From NCBI GenBank assembly GCA_008828725.1, contig MEHQ01000218.1, positions 1 through 64,000 of the forward strand: 64,000 bases of DNA, in the 5' to 3' direction. Made by a program: the position numbers and the translations under genes. This stretch comes from Saccharina japonica (Eukaryota; Sar; Phaeophyceae; Laminariales; Laminariaceae). This document shows, one piece after another, positions 23,701 through 35,788 of this stretch (position 1 is the first letter of the stretch; each line of letters opens with the position of its first letter). The notes beneath the pieces were generated by a model. The model saw nothing but the letters and a program-made list of their open reading frames with translations. It was not told where the DNA came from and did no database searches.

Positions 23701-24344
23701 CGACGTTGCCCAACCGTCGGTGGCCATATTGGCAGTTCGGGCCTGCAGGGCCCCCGTTTCAGGGCACTGGGCCTTGGCAGGTTGGGCCTGCGGTGCCTCC
23801 GTTTGGGGGCACTGGGCCTCGGCAGGTTGGGCCTGCGTTCCCCCGTCCTGGAGAACCGGGCCTCGGGTGCAAAAGGCTAGTCCGAACCCACGGTTCCTGG
23901 CCTCGCACCACCCACGCGCGTCGGCGGAAATTCGTAAGAAGGGGCTCTTACTGCCCACGAAGGGGCAGAGGGGCCTGGGCTTTTTCTGCGTGACGGAAGG
24001 CGCAAATCTTTCGTGTTTTGTACGGGATAACGTCCATTTGATCGGACTAGAGGACGTGTGAGCATGATGCACGTGGGTTAGCGCGCACGAAGACGAAGGA
24101 GGGCGGCAACAAAATCCCCACTCGAGTAGGCTCTCTCCGTTTAGGTATCTTGGAGAAAGGGGACGAGGTAAGAAATTTTATCGACTTCTCATTGATTGGA
24201 ACAAGGATAGAGAGCCTGCTGCTGTCGCGAAGGATCACCGAGTCGAGCCTCCACAATGATATCGGTGTCTTGGCGTCCGCCTTACCACACCTCAAGCCAG
24301 CCACGATCAAACGGCCAAGGAGACGCGCGAGGGTAGCTGGTTAG

Positions 24345-24520
24345 TCCTTTTGGTGTTCTTCTCTTGTCAAGGCTAGTGCTATATTAACGGTCTGGGCAGT
24401 GTTCAAATGACTGCCGCATGACTATGACAGTTGGTTGTTGCCGATTAAAGATACGAATAAAATCACGATCCAACCATCCGACCGGTAAACATCAAACTCT
24501 CGCTCGTCGAGTGCATGGTA
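24345..24520 (-). repeat. Inverted unit at the left edge of the 263-bp array
   Basis: This partial unit (GTGTTCTTCTCTTGTCAAGG, CTGCCGCATGACTATGACAG, GACCGGTAAACATCAAACTC) is the reverse complement of the array that follows. The orientation switches between about 24515 and 24575, after a segment with no clear match. Confidence 0.8.
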
Positions 24521-24559
24521 AACACATAACCCTAGAGAGTACAGCAACGACCATCAAAC

Positions 24560-27500
24560 GCTAGATACCTGTCAAGGGTTGAGTTCGAGGATCGTTGCTG
24601 TGCCTTCCAGGTATTTATGTGCAGCCCTGTTTCCGACGAGCAAGATTTTGATGTTTACCGGGCGGATTGTTGGATATTGATTATATTGGTATCTTTAATC
24701 TGCAATTGCCAACCGTCATAGTCATGCGGCAGTCAGTGTAACACTGCCCAGACCTTCAACACAGCACTGGTCTCGACAAGAGAAAAACACCAATGAACAA
24801 CCAGTCACCCTGGCTGTTCAGGTAGAGACCTGGAACGGGTCGAAATTGAGGATCGATGCTGTGCCTTCCAGGCATTTCTGTGAGGCCCTGTTTCCGACGA
24901 GCAAGAGTTTGGTGTTTACCGGTCGGATTGATGGATCGTGATTATATTGGTATCTTTAATTGGCAATTGCCAACCGTCATAGTCATGCGGCAGTCATTGT
25001 AACACTGCCCGAACCGCCAACACAGCACTGGCCTTGACAAGCGAAGAACACCAAAACGACTAACCAGTCACCCTCGCTGTACTGCTTAAGACCTGGAAAG
25101 GGTTGCGTTCGAGGTTCGCTGCTGTGCCTTCCAGGCATTTGTGTGCAGTCCTGTTTTCGACGAGCAAGAGTTTGATGCTTACCGGTCGGATTGTTGGATC
25201 GTGATTTTGTTGGCATCTTTACTTGGCAATTGCCAACCGTTAGTCATGCGGCAGTCATGGTAACACTGCCCAAACCGCCAATACAGGATTAGCCATGACA
25301 AGAGAAGAACACCAAACTGAATAACCAGTCACCCTCGCTGTCCAAGTAAAAACCTGGGAAGGGTTGACTTCGAGGATCGTTGCTGTGCCTTCCAGGCATT
25401 TGTGTGCAGCCCTGTTTCCGACGAGCTCGATTTTGATATTTACCGGTCGGATTGTTGGATTGTGATTATATGGGTATCTTTAATCGGCAATTGCCAACTG
25501 ACCTAGTCAAGCGGCACAGTCATGGCAACACTGCCCGAACCGTCAACACAGCACTGGCCTTGACAAGAGAAGGGCACTAAAATGAATACCCAGTCACTCT
25601 CGCTGTTCAGGTAGAGACCTGGGAAGGGTTGACTTCGAGGGTCGTTGCTGTGCCTTCCAGCCATTCGGGTGCAGCCCTGTTTCCGACAAGCAAGCGTTTG
25701 AATCTTACCGGTCGGATTGTTGGATCGTGATTCTATTGGTATCTTTAATCCGCAATTCCCAACCGTCATAGTCATGCGGCAGTTATTTTGACATTGCCTA
25801 AACCGCCAACACAGCAGCACTAGGCTTGACGAGAGAAGAACACCCAAAACGAATAACCAGTCACCCTCGCTGTACAGCTTAAGACCTGGGAATGGTTGAG
25901 TTATAGGATCGTTGCTGTGCCTTCCAGGCAGTTGTGTGCAGCCCTGTTTTCGACAAGCAATATTTTGATGTTTACCGGTCTGATTGTTAGATCGTGATTC
26001 CATTGATATCTTTAAACGGCAATTGCCAACCGTCCTAGTCATGCGGCAGTCATCTTATCACAGCCCGAACCGCCAACACAGCACTAGCCATGACAAGACA
26101 CGAACACCAAAATGAACAACCAGTCATTCTCGCTGTACATCTTAAGACCTGGAAAGGGTCGAGTTCGAGGATCGTTGCTGTGCCCCCCAGGCATTTCTGT
26201 GCACCCCTGTTTCCGACGAGCTAGAGTTTGATGTTGACCGGTGGGATTGTTGGATCGTGATTAAATTGCTATCTTTAATCGGCAATTGCCAACCGTCATC
26301 GTCATGCGGCAGTCATTGTAACACTGCCCAAACCGCCAACACAGCACTAGCCATGATAAGAGAAGAACACCAAAATCAATAACCAGTCACCCTCGCTGTA
26401 CAGCTTAAGACCTGGGAAGGGTTGAGTTCGAGGATCGTTGCTGTGCCCTCCAGGCATTTCTGTGCAGCCCTGTTTCCGACGAGCTCGATTTTGATATTTA
26501 CCGGTCCGATTGTTGGATCGTGATTTTATTGGTATCTTTAGTCGGCAATTGCCAATTATCCTAGCCATGCGGCAGTCATGGTAACACCGCCCGCACCGTC
26601 AACACAGCACTGGCCTCTAGAAGAGAAGAACACCGAAATGAATAACCAGTCACCCTCGCTGTACACAGCTGATAAGCTGGGAAGGGTTGAGTTCGGGGAT
26701 CGTTGCTGTGCCTTTCAGACATTTGTGTACAGCCCTGTTTCCGACGAGAAATAGTTTGATGTTTACTGGTCGGATTGTTGGATCGCGTTTTTATTGGTAT
26801 CTTTGAACGACAATTGCCAACTGTCATATTCATGCAGCAGTTATGTAAACACTACATAAAGCGTCAATGCAGCACTGGCCTCGACACGAGAAGAAATACC
26901 AAATTATTAATAACCAGTCACCCTCGCTGTACAGCTTAAGACATGGGAAGCGTTGAGTTCGAGGATCGTTGCTGTGCCTCCCAGGCATTTCTGTGCAAGC
27001 CCTGGTTCTCACCAGCTCGATTTTGAAATTTACCGGTTCGATTGTTGGATTGTGATTGTATTGGTATCTTTAAACGGCAATTGCCAACCGTCATAGTCAT
27101 GCGGCAATCAGTGTAACTCTGCCCAGACCTTCAACACAGCACTGGCCTCGACAAGAGAAGAACACCAAACAAAATGAATAACCAGTCACCCTCGCTGTTC
27201 AGGTAGAGACCTGGAATGGGTCGAGTTTGAGAATCGATGCTGTGCCTTCCAGGCATTTGTGTGCAGTCCTGTTTCCGACGAGCAAGAGTGTGATGCTTAC
27301 CGGTCGGATTGTTGGATCGTGATTTTATTGTTATCTTTAATTGACAATTGCCAACCGTTATAGTCATGCGGCAGTGATTGTAACACTGCCCAAACCGCCA
27401 ATACAGGATTAGCCTTGATCAAAGAAGAACACTGAAATGGATAACCAGTCACCCTCGGTGTCCAAGTAGAAACCTGGGAAGGGTTGACTTCGAGGATCGA

Positions 27501-30500
27501 TGCTGTGCCGTCCAGGTATTTATTTGTGTGCAGCCCTGTTTCCGACGAGCTCGATTTTGATATTTACCGGTCGGATTGTTGGATCGTGATTATATTGGTA
27601 TATTTAATCTGCAATAGCCAACTGTCCTAGTCAAGCGGCAGTCATGGTAACACTGCCCGAACCGTCAACACAGCACTGGCCTTGACAAGAGAAGAATACC
27701 AAAACGAGTAACCAGTGACTCTCGCTGTTCAGGTAGAGACCGGGGAAGATTGGAGTTCGAGGATCGTTGCTGTGCCGTCCAGGCATTTCTGTGCAGCCCT
27801 GTTTCCGACAAGCAAGCGTTTGATGCTTACCGGTCGGATTGTTGGATCGTGATTCTATTGGTATCTTTAATCCGCAATTCCCAACCGTCATAGTCATGCG
27901 GCAGTTATTTTGACATTGCCTAAACCGCCAACACAGCAGCACTAGGCTTGACGAGAGAAGAACACCCGAAACGAATAACCAGTCACCCTCGCTGTACAGC
28001 TTAAGACCTGGGAAGGGTTGAGTTATAGGATCGTTGCTGTGCCTTCCAGGCATTTGTGTGCAGCCATGTTTTCGACGAGCAAGATTTCGATGTTTACCGG
28101 TCGGATTGTTGGATCGTGATTATATTGATATCTTTAAACGGCAATTGCCAACCGTTCTACTGTAGTCATGCGGCAGTCAGTGTATTTAACACTGCCCCAA
28201 CCGCCAACACAGCACTAGCCATGACAAGAGGATAACACCAAAATGAATAACAAGTCACCCTCGCTGTACATCTTACGACCAGGAAAGTGTCGAGTTCGAG
28301 GATCGTTGCTGTGCCTTCCAGGGATTTGTGTGGAGGCCTGTTTCCGACGGGCAAGCGTTTGATCATTACCGGTGGGATTGTTGGATCGGGAATTTATTGG
28401 TATCTTTGAGTCGGCAAACGCCAACCGTCATAGTCATGCGGCAGTCATTGTAACACTGCCTAAACCGCCAACACAGCACTAGCCTTGACGAGAGAAGAAC
28501 ACCAAAATGAATAACCAGTCACCCTCGCTGTACAGTTTAAGACCTGGGAAGGGTTGAGTTCGAGGATCGTTGCTGTGCCTTCCAGGCCTTTGTGTGCACC
28601 CTGTTCCCGACGAGCTCGAGTTTGATATTTACAGGTCGGATTGTTGGATCGCGATTTCATTGATACCTTTAATCAGCAGTTGCCAACCGTCATAGTCATG
28701 CGGCAGTCAGTCATTGTAACACTGCATAAACCGTCAACACAGCACTGGCCTCGACAAGAGAAGAACACCCAAATGAATAACCAGTCACCCTCGCTGTACA
28801 GCTTAAGACCTGGGAAGGGTTGTGTTCGAGGATCGTTGCTGTGCCTTCCAGGCATTTGTGTGCAGCCCTGTTTCCGAGGAGCAAGATTTTGATGTTTACC
28901 GGTCGGATCGTTCGATCGTGATTCTACTGATATCTTTAATCGGCAATTGCCAACCGTCATAATCATGCGGCAGTCATTGTAACACAGCCCAATACGCCAA
29001 CACAGCACTAGCCATGACAAGAGAAGAACACCGAAATGAATAACCCGGTCACCCTCGCTGTAAAGCTTAAGACCTGGGAAGGGTTGACTTCTAGGATCGT
29101 TGCTGCGCCTTCCAGTCATTTGTGTGCAGCCTGTTTCCGACGAGCAAGTGTTTGGAAGTTTACCGGTCGAATTGTTGGATCGTGATTATATTGATCTCTT
29201 TAATTAACTATTGTCAACCGCTATTGTCATGCGGCAGTCATTGTAACACTGCCAAACCCGCCAACACAGCACTAGCCTTGACGAGAAATGAACACTGAAA
29301 TGAATAACCAGTCACCCTCGCTGTACGGCTCAAGACCTGGGAAGGGTTGAGTTCTAGGATCGTTGCTGTGCCTTCCATGCACTGTTCTGCAGCCCTGTTT
29401 CCGACGAGCAAGATTTTGATGTTTACCGGTCGGATTGTTGGATCGTGATTCATTTGGTATCTTTAATCGGCAATTGCAAGCGTCATGCGGCTGTCATTGT
29501 AACACTGCCTAAACCGCCAACACAGCACTAGCCATGACAATAGTAGAACACCAAAATGAATAACCAGTCACCCTCGCTGTTGAGGTAGAGACCTCGGAAG
29601 GGTTGGCTTCGAGAATCGTTGCTGGTGTGCCTTCCAGGCATTTCTGTGCAGCCCTGTTTCCGACGAGCTCGATTTTGATATTTACCGGTCCGATTGTTGG
29701 ATCGTGATTTGGTACCTTGAGTCGGCAATTGCCAAGTATCCTAGCCATGCGGCAGTCAGGGTAACACCGCCCGTCAACACAGCACTGGCCTCGACAAGAG
29801 AAGAACACCGAAATGAAAAACCAGTCATTCTCGCTGTACAGCTGAAGACCTGGGAAGGGTTGTGTTCGAGGATCGTTGCTGTGCCTTCCAGGCGTTTGTG
29901 TGCAGCCCTGTTTCCGACGAGCAAGAGTTTGATGATTACCGGTCGGATGGTTGGATCGTGATTCATTTGGTATCTTTAATCGGTACTTGCCAACCGTCAT
30001 AGTCATGCGGCAGTCATTGTAACACTGCATTAACCGTCAACACAGCACTGGCCTCGACAAGAGAAGAACACCCAAATGAATAACCAGTCACCCTCGCTGT
30101 TCAGGTAGAGACATGAGAAGGGTTGGCTTCGAGAATCGTTGCTGCTGTGCCTTCCAGGCATTTCTGTGCAGCCCTGTTTCCGACCAGATCGATTTTGACA
30201 TTTACCGGTCCGATTGTTGGATCGTGATTTATTGGTATATTTAGTCGGCAACTGCCAAGTATCCTAGCCATGCGGCAGTCAGGGTAACACCGCCCGTCAA
30301 CACAGCACTGGCCTCGACAAGAGAAGAACACCGAAATAAAAAACAGTCATTCTCGCTGTACAGCTGAAGACCTGGGAATAGTTGAGTTCAAGGATCCTTG
30401 CTGTGCCTTCCAGGGGTTTGTGTGCAGCCCTGTTTCCGACGAGCAAGAGTTTGATGATTACCGGTCGGATTGTTGAATCGTGATTCTATTGGTATCTCCA

Positions 30501-32625
30501 ATCGGCAATTACCAACCGTCATAGTCATGCGGCAGTCATTGTAACACTGCCCAAACCGCCAACACAGCCCTAGCCATGACAAGAGAAGAACACCAAAATG
30601 AATAACCAGTCACCCTCGCTGTACAGCTTAAGACCTGGGAGGAGTTGAGTTCGAGGATCGTTGCTGTGCCTTCCAGGCCTTTGTGTGCAGCTCTGTTTCC
30701 AACGAGCAAGAGTTCGATGTTTACCGGTCGAATTGTTGGATCGTGATTTTATTGGTATTTTTAATCGGCAATTGCCAACTGTCATAGTCATGCGGCAGTC
30801 ATGGCAACACTGCCCGAACCGTCAACGCAGCACTGGCCTTGACAAGAGAAGAACACCGAAATTAATAACCAGTCACCCTCGCTGTACTGCTTAAGACCTG
30901 GGAAGGGTTGAGTTTGAGCATCGTTTCTGTGCCTTCCAGGCATTTGTGTGCAGCCGTTTTTCGGACGAAATCGATTTTGATAGTTACCGGTCCGATTGTT
31001 GGATCGTGATTTTATTGGTATCTTTAATCGGCAATTGCCTACCGTCATAGTCATGCGGCCGTCATTGTAACACTGCCCAAACCGCCAACACAGCACTAGC
31101 CATGACAAGAGAAGAACGATAAAATGAATAACCAGCCGCCCTCGCTGTACAGCGCGATGGTTGAAGGCCGCCTGGGGAGGGTTGAGTTCGAGGACCGTTG
31201 CTGTACCTTCCAGGCATCTGTGTGCAGCGCTGTTTCCGACGAGAAAGAGTTTGATGTTTACTGGTCGGATTGTTGGATCGTGATTATATTGGTATCTAAA
31301 ATCGGCAATTGCCAACTGTCATAGTCATGCGGCAGTCATGGCAACACTGCCCGAACCGTCAACACAGCATCGGTCTTGACAAGAGAAGCACACCATAATG
31401 AATAACCAGTCACCCTCGCTGTACAGCTTAAGACCTGGAAAGGGTTGAGTTTGAGCATCGTTGCTGTGCCTTCCAGGCATTTGTGTGCAGAAGTTTTTCG
31501 GACGAGCTCGATTTTGATGTTAACCGGTCCGATTGTTGGATCGTGATTCATTCGGTATCTTTAATCGGCAATTGATAACCGTCATAGTGCGGCAGTCATT
31601 GTGACACTGCTCAAACCGCCAACAGAGCGCTGATCTTGACAAGGGAAGAACACCCAAATGAATAACCAGTCACCCTCGCTGTACAACTTGAGACCTGGGA
31701 AGGGTTGAGTTCGAGAATCGTTGTTGTACCTTCCACGCATTTGTGTGCAGGCCTGTGTCCGGCGAGCAAACTTATGATGGTCGGATGGTCGGATCCTGAT
31801 TATATCGGTATCTTTAATCGGCAATTATTGCATAGTCATCATGCGGCAATTCATTTTTCACTGCCCAGATCGTCAACGCAGCACTAGCCTCGGCAAGAGA
31901 AGAACACCAAACTGAATAACCAGTCACCCTCGCTGTCCAGCTTTAGACCTGGGAAGGGTTGAGTTCGAGGATGGTTGCTGTGCCTTCCAGGCATTTGTGT
32001 GCAGCCCTGTTTTTGACAAGCTAGATTTTGTTGTTTACCTGTCGGGTTGTTAGATCGTGATGTTACTGGTATCTTCAATCGGCAAATATCAACTGTCATA
32101 ATCATGCGGAAGTCTGTGTTGCACTGCCCAGACCGCCAACACGCCAACACAGCACTAGCTTCGTCAAGAGAAGAAGACCAAAACGACTAACCAGCCACCC
32201 TCGCTGTACAGATCAGACCTGGGAAGGGTTGAGTTCGAGGATCGTTGCTGTACCTTCCAGGCATTTGTGTGCAGCCCTGTTTCCGACGAGCAAGGTTTTG
32301 ATACTTACCGGTCGGATTGTTGGATCGTGATATATTTGATATATGTAATCGGCAATTGCCAACTGTCATAGTCATGCGGCATTCCTTTGAGCACAGCCCA
32401 GACCGTCAACAAGACAAGAAGACTAAAAGGACCCATCAGTCACCCTCGTTGTACAGCTCAAGACCTGGGAAGGGTCGGGTTCGTGGATCGTTGCTGTATC
32501 TTCCGGGCATTTGTGTGCAGCCCTATGTTTGACGAGCCAGATTAAGACATTTACCGGTCGGATGGTTGAATCGAGATTGTTTTGGTATCTTTAATCGGCA
32601 ATTGCCAACTGTCATAGTCATGGTT
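24560..32625 (+). repeat. Satellite array, about 31 units of 263 bp
   Basis: A phrase like GACCTGGGAAGGGTTGAGTT then GAGGATCGTTGCTGTGCCTT recurs about every 260-269 bases (for example 24829, 25091, 25351, 25616, 25885, 26147, 26410, 26675, 26940, 27208). Each unit also has CGGTCGGATTGTTGGATCGTG, TTGGTATCTTTAATCGGCAA and GTCATGCGGCAGTCAT. Units differ by point changes and small indels. The repeated - strand frames of about 80 codons (for example with PGRHSNDPRTQPFPGLKLYS) follow from the DNA repeat; their phase drifts with the indels, so I do not call them genes. The array abuts the Gypsy fossil. Confidence 0.92.
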
Positions 32626-34984
32626 GGTTCTGTTTGTATCAGTGACTGGGATAGAGTATAGTTGGTTTCGTCGATTTGAGGGACCTGCATGAAGCCATTC
32701 ATTTTGAGAAAGGCATCAAGTGCAGGTCAGCATCCCCACGTTGAGCGCAAGCAAGCTCGAGGTTCCTGCTGCAAGTGTGAGCACGCGTGGGGTATCGTCG
32801 CTTGTTTGGTTAGCCAAGCAAGAAATTTATGCCCCTTTTTCTGCCGCCCCACCCTCCCATTTTTTATTTCGAAGGGGGGGGGGGGGGTACTTCATGTTCA
32901 TGCTTGTCCGTAGTCGTGTGGCTATAGACCCTCGCATCCCTACAATACCGGGACGGAGCATGTCGGGTTTTTACCGACCAGGCAGCCATTGCTAGCACCA
33001 AGCGCGAAGCGCCGTGAGGTGTTGGGCGAGTCGCGTGAAGGGTGGGCTGCATCCTACTAAGAACCGCCTGTGAGGCGGACTTTTCGAAGGGGGGGGGGGT
33101 AAAAGTAGCCGAGGTCCCGGAATACTTTTTCTTCGATATTGTTTTTCATTTGAGCTAGATCGGAAGAGTCGAATGGTACCGTACCATTCGAAGGCTTGGT
33201 CATCCGAGACTACAGTAGGCCGTACTAGTTAGGAACCCGGCTGATATTATAGTGGGGAGAGAGGCATCGTAAAATTGGGTGGTCGAGATACCTACGTAGG
33301 GGGTTGCAGCAGGCTGCGATACAGGTATCTGGCCGAGGGGAGGAATTTCCCTCTCCCACGACTCAGAAATAGGTAATGACAATGCAATTCGAAATGTATA
33401 TAACAAATAGAAGTTTATGTGCAAATGAGGCCGAAACTAATATCAAAAGCTAGAGCGAAAGCGCGCCAGTGCTTTTTTGGACGGGAGACGACCAGTTTGC
33501 GACCACGACCAACGGCAGATGGCACGGACAAGGCCCTCGGCGGCGCGCTACTCAAGTCGCCAAGGCCCGCATGGCTACCCTCTGCGCCTACCCCGCCGTC
33601 CATGCGCATACACGAAGGCCACGCGCTCTCCTTGCATCAACACCGCAGCACTTCTTATTATTTTTGGGGATTTCTAGAGTACTATAATACTACTTGTAGA
33701 TAGTGGTACGATAGCCGCTGCGCCAGCGGAGTCTATCCTATACCCACCCAGCGACCAATAGCCCACCCACCCACCCACCAACTAACCGTATGCACTATGC
33801 ACAGCAGTACGTATAATATGCCCCCCGCCCACCCCGCACACCCACCCCACCCACACACACATCCACCTACGTACCGGTACTTACTCGAGAAATGCAAGCG
33901 TTTTAGTGTGCAAACACGTTGTATGGGTTTTAGTATGACTATACTAAAATACCAAATAATAAAAAAGCAGAGGCGGGTGGCGCTCGGGAGACCCAATGCC
34001 CTGCGGGGCGTACTGACACAGAGATAGTGTTGGAAATTCTAAACGATGTAATCACCATCACCACGTATTCTATCGGTATTATAAAGTGTTTCTCCGTTCA
34101 AGGATATTTGTTGTTCTCGTATCGTATACCGGTACATCATATTTATCATATAATTGACGGTTGGATTACTGCACATACACTGCCAATGTTACACCTGATA
34201 TTTGTTACGAGATCTTCTGAGTAGAACCTCGTGCTTGTCTGCGCCCGACGTGAGGATGCTGACCTATACGGCATGTATGCGTGGTGCCTTTCTCGAAAGG
34301 AATGGCCACGTGCAGGACCCCTCCACCACAAAACCAAGTACAGTACATACTCTATATCCCAGTCCCGGATACAGACACGCCCTATTATCTCTACAAATAA
34401 ACCCTGTTTTGTTCGTCGCTTCGTCATGCTGGGATGGTTACTTCGTCTACGAACAAAACTGCCCCATAATTGTCGGTGTATTGTGCACCAGCGTTATAAT
34501 TAGTGCTCCAGCACTTGGTGCGCGCAGCCCACCTCGGGGCTTATTTCGGTGTGCCCGTAGTGCACCACGAGCCGGAGACGAGGGGCGCCCCCCGTAGGGG
34601 CCCCCGAAGGGCCTCCCGAAGGGGCTAAGGGGACAACTCGTGCACCGGGTGCTTGGCACAGCCTTGCTCACGAAGAGCGGTGGCGGGGTTGACGTGGCGC
34701 CATGAGGCGGGGAGAGAGAAGAAGAAAAATGTATATATTATTGTTGCTAACTTAAGAAGTAGAAGAAGGCCTCTGGTCCCCCTCAGCTTGTGTGACCCTT
34801 GCAAGCAGGCCAAACACAATATTACGCAACTTCGCCGGGGAAACCTAACTACTCAATCCATCTCCGTTGATGAATTGCAGCGACACCCAAAATATTGTCG
34901 TACTAATACGGCAATGGCACGTATCATAAATTTCAGGAATATAACATCATACTTTGATACGAGTAAATCACACAAGGGGCCCCG
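32626..34984. other. Non-coding stretch with simple sequence and hairpins
   Basis: There are poly-G runs at about 32874-32887 and 33090-33100, a CCGCCT-GTG-AGGCGG hairpin near 33064, a CCGCTG-CGC-CAGCGG hairpin near 33714, CCCACC-rich sequence at 33740-33870 and a GC-rich patch at 34510-34640. Overlapping frames at 33419-33703 and 34202-34597 have no recognisable domain. I see no supported gene. Confidence 0.4.
33157..33191. other. Adapter-like 12-mer next to a perfect palindrome
   Basis: AGATCGGAAGAG (33157-33168) equals the first 12 bases of a common Illumina adapter. It is followed at once by TCGAATGGTAC-C-GTACCATTCGA (33169-33191), a 23-base palindrome. This may be chance or an assembly artefact. 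Confidence 0.4.
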
Positions 34985-35710
34985 GAGGTACCCCGGAGGC
35001 CAAAATTTTGGCCGTATGTGCGTAAATTTACTCAAAATGTGCGTCTCATTTGCTCGCCTTGCAAATGACACAGAAACAAGCACAGACAGACAGAACCTGC
35101 TCGGCATAATAACTGCATGGATGTCAGCGCGCAGGTCAACTCTGAGGAATCATCAAAATGTTGGAATCAATCAATCAATTGATTCGCCCCCTTATCACCG
35201 CAATTTTCCACTGTTGATGATAGCAGCAGCCTTCGCTATATTATATGTATACGAGTATAGATTTCCATTCGAATCATTCACACTAGGCCCGTAGCTACTA
35301 TTAATAGATAGATTTCCATTCGAATCATTGAAACTTCAACCCACCTACACGTACGCGTATTCCTCTGTGTTTGCGAGCCTTTCAAGCCTTGTTTCATCCA
35401 CGGACGGATATAGAAAACCGTCATAAATTTGAACTCGCTCCCCTCAAAAAGCAAAGCCACAAAGAAATTCAACATGAAATAATTGTGGAAAACGGAGAAT
35501 ATTACGAAAACAAAACCCCCCAAAAAATCGCCTGCGGCGAAAAGAGACCCAAACATTAAATTGATTTCGCCAATAATTAAATAGAGCACAATTGTTTAGT
35601 CCTGCGGCCAAAAACAGGCCGCACCTACATATGATATATGTCCTTCTTTTTGTGGTGCGCTAAGTAGAGTTTTAAGAAAAATTGTGCAACTGCGCACGTT
35701 TCACCACCTA
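34985..35710 (+). repeat. Dispersed repeat with conserved short frame, copy B
   Basis: Matches 7131-7600 in the opposite orientation. Relative to that copy it carries about 260 extra bases at 35090-35355, which contain a near-perfect direct repeat of ATAGATTTCCATTCGAATCA (about 35258 and 35306). On both sides of the extra segment the frame keeps the same peptides as copy A: MCVNLLKMCVSFARLAN before it, and RHKFEL then KKQSHKEIQ after it. A hairpin TCGCCTGCGGCGA near 35527 corresponds to the hairpins of copy A. Confidence 0.65.
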
Positions 35711-35744
35711 ATTATAACATTATAACCCTGTTGTGTGCCATATA

Positions 35745-35745
35745 C

Positions 35746-35788
<43 letters not shown>
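35745..35788. repeat. (ATT)n microsatellite
   Basis: About fourteen ATT units in a row, followed by TG-rich sequence. The poly-Tyr or poly-Asn frames across it are artefacts. Confidence 0.95.

Larger units (their letters stand above)
15950..24340 (-). mobile_element. Ty3/Gypsy LTR retrotransposon fossil with NADAR domain
   Basis: On the - strand, from high to low coordinates, the parts are: an N-terminal region of unclear content (about 23700-24340), a NADAR domain (about 23230-23700), a retropepsin with LLDTGSPQAFV (about 22690-22880), reverse transcriptase including SLFDLVSSFHQ and the YLDDV box (about 20990-21850), RNase H ending in a GNADILSRL-type motif (about 20530-20980), and integrase core including a GPLPVTPRGNSYISLITDRF stretch (about 18450-19200). 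The order PR-RT-RH-IN defines Ty3/Gypsy. Beyond the integrase, about 15950-16960 has open frames on the same strand, one starting with a hydrophobic segment; it may be a third frame or unrelated DNA. The element is broken, with well over ten breaks, and is clearly old. No LTR pair is visible: satellites abut both ends, so both boundaries are approximate. It holds an inserted MITE at 19965-20212. Confidence 0.85.

Noticed and set aside
25503-26042. Recurrent - strand frames of 80-180 codons in the 263-bp array
   Set aside because: The same peptide recurs because the DNA is tandemly repeated. Phase is lost between units through indels, and stops recur at the same place in most units.
24345-32625. 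A CRISPR array
   Set aside because: Units of about 263 bp are tandem without unique spacers and the context is eukaryotic.
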